From: Hymenobacter duratus
Lineage (GTDB): Bacteria; Bacteroidota; Bacteroidia; Cytophagales; Hymenobacteraceae
Assembly (NCBI RefSeq): GCF_014698995.1
Contig: NZ_JACWZZ010000002.1
Span: forward strand, 682,001-746,000
Reading direction: 5' to 3'
DNA length: 64,000 nt
Shown: positions 8,977 through 17,542 of the stretch, in pieces
Layout: each line of letters opens with the position of its first letter
How positions within the stretch are numbered: position 1 is the first letter of the stretch
Program-made: the position numbers and the translations under genes
Notes under the pieces: model-generated
The model's input: the letters and a program-made list of their open reading frames with translations, nothing else
Told to the model about the DNA's origin: nothing
The model's database searches: none

Positions 8977-11154
8977 ATGCTTCACTCCTCTTCTCGCCGG
9001 CCGCTGCTTCCGCTGCTGCTGGTGCTTCTTTTAGCGCAACTACCGGCCCTGGCCCAGCAGAAGCGCCTGACCATGGAAGATGCCTTCCTCAACCGCAGCC
9101 TGCAACCCGAAAACGTACGGCAGCTTTCCTGGATTCCGGCTTCGCAGAACGAATACAGCTACCTGCGCACCTCCGGCGGCCAGGATGAGCTGATGCAATC
9201 CAATATTGCCGGCAACTTACGGGTTGTGATTACGCTGGCCGAACTGGGCCAGGCCTTGCAGGCAGCTGGCGCGCCGGCCGTCAAAGCGGCGGCATTTCCG
9301 GTCGTTACGTGGGCAAATCCACAGAGTCTGCTGGTCACGCGTGCCAACAAGGTATACCGTATAGATGCGGCTACCAAGCAGGCCAGCGCGGTATTTGGCT
9401 ATGATGCCGCCGCCGAAAATGTGGAAATGGACCCCACCAAAACCCGCGTGGCCTACACCAAGGCGCAGAACCTGTACCTATCGGCGGCGGGCCGCGAGAA
9501 TGAGGCGGTGACCACCGAAACCAACCCTGGCATCGTGAACGGACAGGCGGCGCACCGGTCGGAATTCGGCATCACGAAGGGCACATTCTGGAGCCCTTCC
9601 GGCGGCAAGCTGGCCTACTACCGCATGGACCAGACCATGGTAACCGACTACCCGCTGGTGGACGTTTCCACGACGCCGGCCCAGGCCAAGCCCTTCAAAT
9701 ACCCCATGGCCGGCGACAAAAGCCACGAAGTGACAGTGGGAGTGTATGACCTGGCGTCGCGCAAAACCGTTTTTCTGCAAACCGGCGAGCCGAAAGAGCA
9801 GTACCTGACCAACATCAGCTGGAGCCCCGACGAGAAAAGCATCTATATAGCGGTGCTCAACCGGGGCCAGAGCCACCTGAAGCTGAACCAGTACGACGCG
9901 GGCAGCGGAGCTTTCGTGAAGACGCTTTTCGAGGAGAAGTCCGATAAGGACTTTGTAGAGCCGCTGCACGAGTTGAAGTTCGTGCCGGGCCACCCCGACC
10001 AGTTTCTTTGGCGCAGCCAGCGCGACGGCTACGAGCATATCTACCTCTACAGCACCAGCGGCAAGCTGCTGCGCCAGCTCACCAAGGGCCCGTGGCAGGT
10101 AACGGATGTGCTGGGATTTGCCGACAACAACCGCGAAGTAGTTTTCCAGAGCACGGAGGCCAGCCCACTGGAGCGGCAGGTCTACGCCATGAAGCTGAGC
10201 GGTGGCAAGCTGCGCCGGCTCAGCCAGGAGAAGGGTACTCATACGGCCACCCTCAGCCCGGGCGGCACGCTCCTGTTCGACGTTTTCAGTAACATCACCA
10301 CGCCGCGCATGGCCGGCATTATCGGGCTGGATGGCAAGCTGAAACAGCAACTCCTGAATGCAGAGAATCCGCTGACGGGCTACGCACTGGGCGAAACCAA
10401 GCTCGTCACCATTAAAGCGGCCGACGGCACTACCGACCTCTACGGCCGCCTGACCACGCCTCCCAACTTCGACCCGGCCAAAAAGTACCCCACGGTGGTG
10501 TACCTCTACGGCGGCCCGCATGTGCAGCTCGTTACGGATTCGTGGCTGGGCGGCGGCAACCTCTGGATGCAGCTGATGGCGCAAAAAGGCTACGTGGTGT
10601 TCACCGTCGATTCGCGCGGCTCAGGCAACCGGGGCTCGGCGTTTGAGCGCGCCACGTTCCGGCAGCTCGGCACCGTGGAAATGGCCGACCAGCTCAAGGG
10701 CGTCGACTACCTCAAAAGCCTGCCCTATGTAGACCAGGCCCGCATGGGCATCCACGGCTGGAGCTTCGGCGGCTTCATGACCACGACCATGATGACGCGC
10801 AGCCCCGGCACGTTCAAAGTCGGCGTGGGCGGCGGCCCGGTCATCGACTGGCGCATGTACGAAATCATGTACACGGAGCGCTACATGGATACGCCCCAGG
10901 AAAACCCCGAAGGCTACCAAAAGGCCAATCTGCTCAACTACGTGGATAAGCTGCAGGGCAAGCTGCTGCTCATCCACGGCACCGTCGATGACGTGGTGGT
11001 GTGGCAGCATAGCCTCGACTACCTGAAAACGGCCGTTGACAAGGGCGTGCAGCTCGACTACTTCGTGTATCCCGGCCACCCACACAATGTGAGCGGCAAA
11101 GACCGGGTGCACCTCTACAACAAAATCACGCAGTACTTCGACGATAAGTTGTAG
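8977..11154 (+). CDS. S9 family prolyl oligopeptidase (dipeptidyl peptidase IV type)
   Basis: A 725-residue secreted enzyme with an N-terminal signal peptide ending near LPALAQQ. Residues of about 60-430 are the DPP IV beta-propeller and the rest an alpha/beta hydrolase. The catalytic triad is visible: Ser596 in GWSFGG, Asp671 in HGTVDD and His703 in YPGHPHNV. The family cleaves dipeptides, usually X-Pro, from peptide N-termini in the periplasm, supporting peptide use as a carbon and nitrogen source. It is transcribed divergently from clpS. A weak -7 match (TAATTTCG, 8939-8946) lies 30 bp upstream, and a terminator follows at 11172, so it is probably monocistronic. Confidence 0.95.
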   Translation: MLHSSSRRPLLPLLLVLLLAQLPALAQQKRLTMEDAFLNRSLQPENVRQLSWIPASQNEYSYLRTSGGQDELMQSNIAGNLRVVITLAELGQALQAAGAPAVKAAAFPVVTWANPQSLLVTRANKVYRIDAATKQASAVFGYDAAAENVEMDPTKTRVAYTKAQNLYLSAAGRENEAVTTETNPGIVNGQAAHRSEFGITKGTFWSPSGGKLAYYRMDQTMVTDYPLVDVSTTPAQAKPFKYPMAGDKSHEVTVGVYDLASRKTVFLQTGEPKEQYLTNISWSPDEKSIYIAVLNRGQSHLKLNQYDAGSGAFVKTLFEEKSDKDFVEPLHELKFVPGHPDQFLWRSQRDGYEHIYLYSTSGKLLRQLTKGPWQVTDVLGFADNNREVVFQSTEASPLERQVYAMKLSGGKLRRLSQEKGTHTATLSPGGTLLFDVFSNITTPRMAGIIGLDGKLKQQLLNAENPLTGYALGETKLVTIKAADGTTDLYGRLTTPPNFDPAKKYPTVVYLYGGPHVQLVTDSWLGGGNLWMQLMAQKGYVVFTVDSRGSGNRGSAFERATFRQLGTVEMADQLKGVDYLKSLPYVDQARMGIHGWSFGGFMTTTMMTRSPGTFKVGVGGGPVIDWRMYEIMYTERYMDTPQENPEGYQKANLLNYVDKLQGKLLLIHGTVDDVVVWQHSLDYLKTAVDKGVQLDYFVYPGHPHNVSGKDRVHLYNKITQYFDDKL

Positions 11155-11171
11155 CGCTTGAATTTTACCAG

Positions 11172-11206
11172 AAAAAGCCGCTGACTTCCTCGTTAGCGGC
11201 TTTTTT
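11172..11206 (+). terminator. Intrinsic terminator after S9 peptidase
   Basis: Arms GCCGCTGAC (11177-11185) and GTTAGCGGC (11192-11200) with a 6-base loop and six T residues. A run of five A residues before it makes it potentially bidirectional. Confidence 0.9.
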
Positions 11207-11346
11207 CTTGCCCTGGGCCCCGACGCCACTTTGCCTTCACTCATAGTTTGCTGAACCAGAAAAACGGCCTGCGCTGCTCATCCAAATTCTGGCGGCTGCG
11301 TTTGTACCTCTACTTTTAGCTTCTCATCCGTAGCTCCGCGCTTCCC

Positions 11347-11904
11347 ATGCCCGTTCCGTCCGCCGAATTCAAAAAAGCCCTCAAACGCCTGCCCGATGCC
11401 GAAAAGGAGAAACTGCTACTGCGGGCCGTACGTCGCGACGCGGAACTGTACGAAACCTTCGTGTTTGAGCTGCTCCCGGATGTGACGACCGAGCAGGTGT
11501 ACGAGCAGGCCGCCGACCGAATTCATGAGTTGTTCAATGTGGCCGTGACGGGGCGCCTGCTCAACCGCAGCCTCAACAAGGCGCTGGGCAAAGCGGTGAA
11601 GGAAACCGCCCGCGCCCGCCGCATCACCAAAGACAAGCGCCTGGAAATCGACCTGAACCTGTACGCGCTACGCCTAATCTTCGATAATTACACCGGCCAG
11701 TTCGACTCGCCATACGCGGGCTTCTTTACCAGCACCGCCCGCCTTGCAGCGCGCACCACGCAGCTGGTGCTCACGTCCCTGCACGAAGACCTGTGGCTGG
11801 AGTACAAGCCGGAGCTCGACGACTTTCTAACGCAACTGCACGGCCGCAGCAAAAGTCGCAGCCTGAAATTTGAGCTACCCCGCGAGCTGGTGCTGCCAGA
11901 TTAA
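11347..11904 (+). CDS. Conserved hypothetical helical protein
   Basis: A 185-residue soluble protein rich in Leu, Arg, Lys and Glu, predicted almost wholly helical, with no signal peptide or membrane segment. It opens with VPSAEFKKALKRLPDAEKEKL and has an aromatic segment (FDNYTGQFDSPYAGFFTSTA) near residue 120. I do not recognise a named domain with certainty. A Bacteroidota domain of unknown function is likely. It lies 27 bp upstream of a lipoprotein gene in the same direction, so the two may form an operon. A weak promoter-like TACTTTTA is at 11311-11318. Confidence 0.8.
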   Translation: MPVPSAEFKKALKRLPDAEKEKLLLRAVRRDAELYETFVFELLPDVTTEQVYEQAADRIHELFNVAVTGRLLNRSLNKALGKAVKETARARRITKDKRLEIDLNLYALRLIFDNYTGQFDSPYAGFFTSTARLAARTTQLVLTSLHEDLWLEYKPELDDFLTQLHGRSKSRSLKFELPRELVLPD

Positions 11905-11931
11905 TAGTTTCTTGCGGGAAATATTTCCTCT

Positions 11932-12699
11932 ATGTATTTACCGCGTTTAGCTACGGCGGCACTGGTGCTTTGCAGCGCCGCAGCCTGCTCCGAAGGTCCA
12001 GCCCGTCGGCCGGCTTCTGCTTCCGAAACGGCTCAGCCCGATACCGCCGCCGTGCGCAAAGTAGCGCAGGAGTATCGGGTACACTACAATACGCCCGTTG
12101 CCCTCGACAGCACCGACTTCTACTATCAGCCGATTTCGGTGGTGGCGCAGGATGCATCCAGCCGCAGCCGAATTCTATCCAGCAGTTCTTATGGCAGCGA
12201 CTACGAGGGCAACACAGGCATAGAAGGCACCTGCTACAACGTGTTATTCTTCCAGAAATCGACGCGCCAGGAGCAGGCATTGTTACCGCACGGGCGCTTT
12301 GTCATCATGGAAATTGATGCCGAGAAAAAGCCCGATGTCCGCTGGCCTTACCTGTTCTACACCATCGTCAAGGACGATACCAACGCCGACGGCGACCAGG
12401 ACGGGGAAGATGCCAGCGCATTGTTCGTGTCTGAGCGCAGCGGCCGGCAGCTTCGGCAGCTTACCCCTGATGGCACGCGCCTGGAAAGTCGTTTGCTGCT
12501 ACCCAAAACTAGCCTGCTGCTGGCCGAGGTACGCCCCGATGTCAATCGGGACGGCAAATTCACGCACGCCGATGGTACCTACTGGCTCCGCTTCGACTTG
12601 GCCAACCTTGCGGCGGCACCCGTGCGCCAGCCGGCTCCGGCACTGGCCAATGCGCTGCACCAGCAGATGCTGCTGCGCCAAAGCAAACGCCACAACTAA
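11932..12699 (+). CDS. Hypothetical lipoprotein with EF-hand-like calcium loops
   Basis: A 255-residue protein with a lipoprotein signal (VLCSAAAC, Cys near residue 19). Two acidic loops resemble calcium-binding EF-hand or dockerin loops: DDTNADGDQDGEDA (around residues 145-158) and DVNRDGKFTHADGT (around 203-216). Both have Asp at alternating positions. The second half is beta-rich (LFVSERSGRQLRQLTPDG), like a single propeller blade. It is therefore probably a cell-surface or periplasmic protein stabilised by calcium, with unknown function. Spacing to the upstream gene is 27 bp, and a strong shared terminator follows. Confidence 0.8.
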   Translation: MYLPRLATAALVLCSAAACSEGPARRPASASETAQPDTAAVRKVAQEYRVHYNTPVALDSTDFYYQPISVVAQDASSRSRILSSSSYGSDYEGNTGIEGTCYNVLFFQKSTRQEQALLPHGRFVIMEIDAEKKPDVRWPYLFYTIVKDDTNADGDQDGEDASALFVSERSGRQLRQLTPDGTRLESRLLLPKTSLLLAEVRPDVNRDGKFTHADGTYWLRFDLANLAAAPVRQPAPALANALHQQMLLRQSKRHN

Positions 12700-12711
12700 C
12701 CTCAAACACAC

Positions 12712-12749
12712 AAAAAAAGCCCCGCCGGAATGTTCCGGCGGGGCTTTTT
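12712..12749. terminator. Bidirectional terminator between lipoprotein gene and yceI
   Basis: Arms GCCCCGCCGGAA (12719-12730) and TTCCGGCGGGGC (12733-12744) form a GC-rich 10-12 bp stem, with seven A residues on one side and five T residues on the other. It serves the converging genes on both strands. Confidence 0.93.
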
Positions 12750-12792
12750 GCTGAATGAGATTCATCCATTCAGCATTCAGCGGCAGGCTGAA

Positions 12793-13440
12793 TTACTGCT
12801 TGGCTACTACGTTGAAGCTCAGCGTGAATTCATCCATGATGGCTTTGTCGCCGATGCTTTCGAAGAACGACTTGGAGCCGTACTTGATGTCGAACTTGGT
12901 ACGGTCGATGGTAGCAGTACCGCTGGCCGAGGCCAGACCGCCTTTCACACCCGTTTTGGCCGGGAACGTGATAGACTGCGTGATGCCTTTGATGGTCAGG
13001 TCGCCGGTGATGTTGGCATTGTTGCCGGCAGCATCGGCCTTTTTCAGCGTGGCAACTTTCGTGATTTTGAAGGTTGCCGTTGGGTTTTTGTCGATGCTGA
13101 AGAAGTCTTCGGAACGCAGGTGGCCTACCAGTTTGCCGTTGGTGTCAGCATCCTTGATGTCGGTTACTTTCAGCGAGTTCATGTCTACCACGAACGTGCC
13201 GCCCACAATCTGATTGCCGCGTACCATCACGCTGCCGTCTTTAAACTGTACGTTGCCGTCGTGCTGGCCGGTTACTTTTTTCCCAACCCAACCCAGGGTG
13301 CTCAGCTGTGGCTGCACCTTATAGGTTTTGTCGGCGGCTTTCAGCGAGCTGGCAGCTTTGGCAGCAGCAGGATTGCCGGCGTAAACAGGAGCAGCTAGCA
13401 GCGAAACAGCCAGCAGAGCGGGAACAAGAATCTTTTTCAT
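12793..13440 (-). CDS. YceI-family periplasmic lipid-binding-like protein
   Basis: A 215-residue protein with a signal peptide (LAVSLLAAPVYAG). The body is the YceI lipocalin-like barrel, seen in STLGWVGKKVTGQHDGNVQF, LKVTDIKDADTNGKLVGHL and TGDLTIKGITQSITFPA. Family members bind isoprenoid-type lipids and are linked to stress or quinone handling, but the ligand here is unknown. The gene lies 47 bp downstream of a MarR-family regulator on the same strand with no terminator between, so marR and yceI probably form one operon that the regulator controls. Confidence 0.93.
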   Translation of the reverse strand: MKKILVPALLAVSLLAAPVYAGNPAAAKAASSLKAADKTYKVQPQLSTLGWVGKKVTGQHDGNVQFKDGSVMVRGNQIVGGTFVVDMNSLKVTDIKDADTNGKLVGHLRSEDFFSIDKNPTATFKITKVATLKKADAAGNNANITGDLTIKGITQSITFPAKTGVKGGLASASGTATIDRTKFDIKYGSKSFFESIGDKAIMDEFTLSFNVVAKQ

Positions 13441-13487
13441 GGGTATGTGAAGTGTGAAATGAGGGTGCAGGGCAAGGCTGAAAACCG

Positions 13488-13946
13488 TCAGCCGCGGATT
13501 TTATCGAGCAGGACGCTGAGTTGCGTCGCTTCTTCTTCAGTCAGGTGTTGCAGGCCGGTCGGGTTCTGCTCCATGGCCACATCCATCTGGCTCAGCAGCG
13601 TGAGGCCCGCTTCCGTAATGCGAATGTCCACGGCGCGGCGGTTGCTGGGACACACTTTGCGCGTTACCAGCGCCTTGCTCTCCAGCTTATCCACGATGCG
13701 GGAAGCATTGCTGGTTTTGTCCAGCATCCGCTCAATAAGCAGGTTCACGGTAGCCGGCTTGGGGTGCTGGCCACGCAGAATGCGCAGAATATTGAACTGG
13801 GGCAGCGTGACTCCGAAAGGTTTGAACGCCGCCGCCTGCCGCTGTTCCAGCCAGCCGGCCGTGTACAGCATATTGATGTAGGCTTTCTGGTACGCGTCGC
13901 GGAAAGTAGGCTGCTTGATTTCGTCCTCTATTTTCATAACCTGCAT
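13488..13946 (-). CDS. MarR-family winged-helix transcriptional regulator
   Basis: A 152-residue protein (149 if it starts at ATG 13937). The winged helix-turn-helix is seen in GVTLPQFNILRILRGQHPKPATVNLLIERMLDKTSNASRIVDKL, followed by the basic wing with VCPSNRRAVDIRITEAG. MarR proteins are dimeric repressors that release DNA on binding small phenolic or redox signals, or on cysteine oxidation. The single Cys in the wing is not enough to argue for redox sensing. A perfect 10-bp palindrome overlaps the promoter directly upstream (13975-13984), the expected arrangement for self-repression of the marR-yceI operon. Confidence 0.93.
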   Translation of the reverse strand: MQVMKIEDEIKQPTFRDAYQKAYINMLYTAGWLEQRQAAAFKPFGVTLPQFNILRILRGQHPKPATVNLLIERMLDKTSNASRIVDKLESKALVTRKVCPSNRRAVDIRITEAGLTLLSQMDVAMEQNPTGLQHLTEEEATQLSVLLDKIRG

Positions 13947-13968
13947 GAGCTACTGCGGTAATGTGCTG

Positions 13969-13999
13969 CAAATATATGTACATACATTTAATGTCACAA
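13969..13999 (-). promoter_or_regulatory. marR-yceI promoter with overlapping palindromic operator
   Basis: On the minus strand a TTG (13997-13999) is followed after 20 bases by TATATTTG (13969-13976), a perfect TAnnTTTG element. The palindrome TATGTACATA (13975-13984) lies in the spacer and touches the -7 element, so a bound dimer would block polymerase. Confidence 0.7.
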
Positions 14000-14104
14000 C
14001 ACAGTTTCGCAAATTTATTTTTTCTTCCTTGTCAAAAGCAGTGCGACAGCCATTTGCCGCCAATGTCCGTAAGATGAGCCTCTCACCTTTTTTTGCTGTT
14101 TCCT

Positions 14105-14689
14105 ATGAAAAACCTGCCTGTAGCGCTGTTTACCTTGCTGTTGGCCATAGCGGCCCCGCTCAGCGCCTCTGCCCAGACCAAAACCGCGCCGAACCCCACC
14201 AGCCGGGTGGCCGCTAACGCTTCCGACCAGTATGTGATGCAGAAAGGCGAAGTAGTGCTGCGTCAGAATAGCCGCTTGGTGCCATTATCGAAGAACGTGG
14301 TGCTTTCCAACGGGACAAAGGTTAACTATAAAAGCGGAATAGTTGAATTTCCGACCGGCAAGAAAACGACTCTGCGCGAAGGCGACTACGTAACCATTGG
14401 GGGCGACGTGGTGTTTGCCACGCCCGGCAGTGCCGCCGCCGCCCGCGGCGACAACTCGGTGCCCGCCGATGCCAAGTTTGATCAGTATGTAGACCGGGGC
14501 ACCACGCCCACTTCCACTACAACCACCGTCATCAGCTCGCAGCCCAATGACCTGACCACGCTGCTGAGCCGCAAGATCCAGCTGCTGAACGATAAAATTA
14601 ACCTGATGACGCCCAACCCCGCCAACCAGGCAGCCATCGACAACCTCAATCAGCAAATCCGGAGCCTGGATGCGCAGATAAACCGCTAA
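14105..14689 (+). CDS. Secreted DUF6799-like protein
   Basis: Starting at ATG 14105 the protein has 194 residues with a clear signal peptide (FTLLLAIAAPLSASAQ). A segment of about 55 residues, beginning DQYVMQKGEVVLRQNSRL and ending LREGDYVTIGGDV, resembles the short beta repeat of DUF6799 proteins in Hymenobacter, where a Met- or Lys-rich version repeats tandemly. The C-terminal third is a predicted coiled coil (LSRKIQLLNDKINLMTP through LNQQIRSLDAQINR). Function is unknown and the envelope location is inferred. The family name is from memory and is tentative. TTG 14093 is a poorer start. Confidence 0.8.
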   Translation: MKNLPVALFTLLLAIAAPLSASAQTKTAPNPTSRVAANASDQYVMQKGEVVLRQNSRLVPLSKNVVLSNGTKVNYKSGIVEFPTGKKTTLREGDYVTIGGDVVFATPGSAAAARGDNSVPADAKFDQYVDRGTTPTSTTTTVISSQPNDLTTLLSRKIQLLNDKINLMTPNPANQAAIDNLNQQIRSLDAQINR

Positions 14690-14735
14690 AGCCGGACGCC
14701 GCCGAGCTACGGCAGCTACCCTGCTACAGCACCCC

Positions 14736-14772
14736 AAAAAGCCCCCTGATGCATATTCAGGGGGCTTCTTTT
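14736..14772. terminator. Bidirectional terminator
   Basis: Arms GCCCCCTGA (14741-14749) and TCAGGGGGC (14757-14765), with five A residues before and a T-rich run after. It separates the DUF6799-like gene from the converging L,D-transpeptidase gene. Confidence 0.88.
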
Positions 14773-14853
14773 TGAGTAGCAAAGCGCGGCAACAGGCGCT
14801 TCGGGCCAGCGCAACTTATCTGGCGCGCACGGCAATGCACCTCCGGCAGCCGG

Positions 14854-16332
14854 CTACGAACGGGGCCCGAACAGGGCGCGGCGCAGCACTTCGTCGCGGT
14901 GATAGATGTCGGCGAAGAATCGTAGGCGGCCGCGCTCAGCGGTGCAGGTTGCGTAGCAGATGTGCAGCGGCATGGGCCGGCGCAGATACACCGTGCGGGA
15001 TACAGTCTGGCGGGCGCACTCCGCCTCTGTGGGCAGGCGCACCGTACGGCCTTCACGCCGCATCAGATAAGCGGCCAGCGACAGGGGAGCCTGCAGGCGC
15101 ATGCAGCCGTGGCTCAGAGCACGGTCAGGGCGGTCGAAAATCTGCCGCACGGGCGTGTCGTGCAGGTAAACCGAATACGGATTGGCAAAGCGAAACACAA
15201 TGTTACCCAACGCATTGTCGCAGCCTGCCGACTGACGAACGGTGTAGCGAAAGTTTTTAGCCGTTATTGCCTGCCAGTTTATCTGCCGGGCATCCACAAA
15301 CCGCCCCTGCGCGTCATAGAGCGAATAGTTATTGAGCGCCAGATAGCCGGCATCAGCTTTTAGGTGCGGCAGGATTTCCCTGGTGGCAATGGAGTGAGGG
15401 ACGTGCCAGTCGGGCGCCAGGGTGAAATGCGTAATCCGGCTGCTGAGCGTAGGTGTAGGCGTACGCGGCTGCCCCACCACCACACGATGCCGCCGCACCA
15501 CTGAATCGGCACTCAGTACCAGCAGTTCGTAAGCGGGAATATTGAGCAGGATATAGGAGGAGTCGGCGGACCGCGCAGTCCAGCGCCAGCGCTCCAGGTT
15601 TACCGCCGCCAGCTCATACCGGGCCTGATGCCAGGCGGCCGAATCGGGAGGCACGGGGGCTGCCAGCCAGCTGGCCAGAGCCTCCTGCAGCTGCCGGTAT
15701 TCGCGGTGGCGGGGTTGGCCGCTGAGCATTGCCATCGGCACCGCACCCCGGCCCAGCGCTTCCCGCAGTGCCCTGACCGGCTCCCACGCCGCCCCATCTG
15801 CGGGGTTTGCTTCCGGCCGGGCGGAGGGCCGCAGCCGGCCAGTGCTCAGATCATGCATGAAGCGCAGCGCCGCATCACTCAGGAATACCTCCAGCCGCGC
15901 CTGTTGCCGGGCCCTGCTACCGGCAGGCGCAGGCCGCCGCAGCGAGTCGCGCAGCGCCTGCAGACGCAGCCAGTGATAGTCGGTGGTGCGCAGGCCGTAT
16001 TCCGGCGCACGGGCCAGCAGGGCCAGCGCCGCCCGCGCATCAGCCGTAACGGAATCGAGGGAAGTAGTCCAGAGAGGTTGAAAACCGGCCCCGTACAATG
16101 CCCGCACATCGGGGCCGGCCTGTAGACTACGTTGTAGCCCGGCGCCGGGAGCCGCCGCAGTATCCAGCAGCTGCCGAATCAGGTCGGCAACGGGAACCTC
16201 CTGACTCTCAGGAGCGGCAGCCAGAGCCGGGCTGGTGGTTGCGGGCGGCAGCTTATGTGCTCCTGAGTGACACCAGGGACCGGCCAGCATCAGGCTGGAA
16301 ACGTAGCATAGCAGGCGATGAACAGCCGACAT
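14854..16332 (-). CDS. L,D-transpeptidase of the YcbB/LdtD type
   Basis: A 492-residue protein with an N-terminal hydrophobic signal. Residues of about 50-130 contain a peptidoglycan-binding-like segment, and the region near 140-260 is the scaffold domain found in YcbB-type enzymes. The YkuD catalytic domain follows, with the HDTP motif and the active-site SHGCMRL, giving His408 and Cys410. Such enzymes make 3-3 cross-links in peptidoglycan or attach proteins to it, in the periplasm. A TACCTTTA sequence at 16355-16362 on the same strand is one base from the TAnnTTTG promoter consensus. The gene ends opposite the terminator at 14736. Confidence 0.94.
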   Translation of the reverse strand: MSAVHRLLCYVSSLMLAGPWCHSGAHKLPPATTSPALAAAPESQEVPVADLIRQLLDTAAAPGAGLQRSLQAGPDVRALYGAGFQPLWTTSLDSVTADARAALALLARAPEYGLRTTDYHWLRLQALRDSLRRPAPAGSRARQQARLEVFLSDAALRFMHDLSTGRLRPSARPEANPADGAAWEPVRALREALGRGAVPMAMLSGQPRHREYRQLQEALASWLAAPVPPDSAAWHQARYELAAVNLERWRWTARSADSSYILLNIPAYELLVLSADSVVRRHRVVVGQPRTPTPTLSSRITHFTLAPDWHVPHSIATREILPHLKADAGYLALNNYSLYDAQGRFVDARQINWQAITAKNFRYTVRQSAGCDNALGNIVFRFANPYSVYLHDTPVRQIFDRPDRALSHGCMRLQAPLSLAAYLMRREGRTVRLPTEAECARQTVSRTVYLRRPMPLHICYATCTAERGRLRFFADIYHRDEVLRRALFGPRS

Positions 16333-16417
16333 ACAGCAAAGAGAAAATAAAATCTAAAGGTACCCGGCCTGGCTTCGCAGGCAGCAGGCCGGGGATTTTG
16401 CCAGTTCTGCCGGCGCG

Positions 16418-17479
16418 TTACAGTGGGGCCTGAGGAGCTGCTACCACTGCGGAAGTGGGGCTATGCGCCTGGGGCGAGGCAAGAGCGGAAAGCGTAATTT
16501 CGTGGTCGGCTGCCCGGCCCTGCTCCCACGCATCCAGGCTGGAGGTAGTGCCTGTAGCAATAGTGGTGAGGGCCTCGCGGGTGAGAAACGCCTGATGGCC
16601 GGTAACCAGGACGTTGGACTGAACCAGCAGCTCCGCCAGCAGCGCATCCTTGAGAGGCTCGGGCGCGTGGTTTTCAAAGAAAATGCCTTTCTCATATTCG
16701 TACACATCCAGCCCCAGATAGCCCAGACGGCCGGAGCGCAACGCGGCCAGCGCGGCCTGCGTGTCGAGCAGGCCCCCGCGGCCGGTATTGATAAGCACTG
16801 CCCCCGGCTTGCAATGCGCCAACAGTGCCGCCCCGAACAAGTAGTGCGTGGCCGGAGTGAGTGGGGCATGCAGGCTGATAATATCGGCCTCTGCGCAGAG
16901 CTCCGGCAAAGGCAGGTAGCGCAACCCGTAGCGGGTGCTCAGCTCGGGGTTAGGGTCTACGTCATGCCCGAGCAGCTGGCACCCAAACCCGTGCAGAATG
17001 CTGGCTAGCGCGCCTCCAATCCGGCCGCAGCCCACAATACCCACCGTTTTGCCGTGCAGGTTGAAGCCCACCAGATGGTCGAGGCGAAAATCGTGGCGGC
17101 GCATTTGCTGCTGACTGCGCCAGAGCTGGCGGCTCAGGGCAAGCATCAGGGCCACGGCATGTTCGGCCACGGCGTAGGGGGAGTAGTCGGGCACGTTGGC
17201 CACACGCAAGCCCAGCCGGTGGGCTGCCGCCACGTCCACCTGGTCGTAGCCCGCGCCACGCACGGCCACGTAGCGGACGCCCAACTCTGCCAGGTGAGCC
17301 AGCACCGGAGCCGAGGCATCATCGTTGGCGAAAATGGCGACGGCCTCGCTGCCCCGTGCCCGATCAGCCGAATTCAGACTCAGGGGTTCGGCGCGCAGAT
17401 GCAGCGTATGCTTAAAGGCAGCAGCCTGCTGCAGAAAAGGCCACTCGTAGTTGCGGGCACTATAAACGGTAACGTGCAT
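16418..17479 (-). CDS. D-2-hydroxyacid dehydrogenase (D-lactate dehydrogenase, LdhA-like)
   Basis: A 353-residue NAD-dependent dehydrogenase. The nucleotide-binding loop is GCGRIGG (150-156). The catalytic set is Arg234 (NTGRGGLL), Glu263 (in DVYEYE) and His295 (TGHQAFLT), matching the Arg-Glu-His arrangement of the family. The DVYEYEKGIFFE segment is characteristic of the LdhA subgroup, which reduces pyruvate to D-lactate. The C-terminal 30 residues are low-complexity Ala/Ser/Pro. The gene is 63 bp upstream of no obvious partner. It lies between LOG and L,D-transpeptidase genes on the same strand. No promoter was identified. Confidence 0.93.
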   Translation of the reverse strand: MHVTVYSARNYEWPFLQQAAAFKHTLHLRAEPLSLNSADRARGSEAVAIFANDDASAPVLAHLAELGVRYVAVRGAGYDQVDVAAAHRLGLRVANVPDYSPYAVAEHAVALMLALSRQLWRSQQQMRRHDFRLDHLVGFNLHGKTVGIVGCGRIGGALASILHGFGCQLLGHDVDPNPELSTRYGLRYLPLPELCAEADIISLHAPLTPATHYLFGAALLAHCKPGAVLINTGRGGLLDTQAALAALRSGRLGYLGLDVYEYEKGIFFENHAPEPLKDALLAELLVQSNVLVTGHQAFLTREALTTIATGTTSSLDAWEQGRAADHEITLSALASPQAHSPTSAVVAAPQAPL

Positions 17480-17542
17480 GTCGGCAAGATTTTGACAGGT
17501 TTAACGGGACCAGAAAGCTGTTTTCCGGCCCGGCGTGTTATG

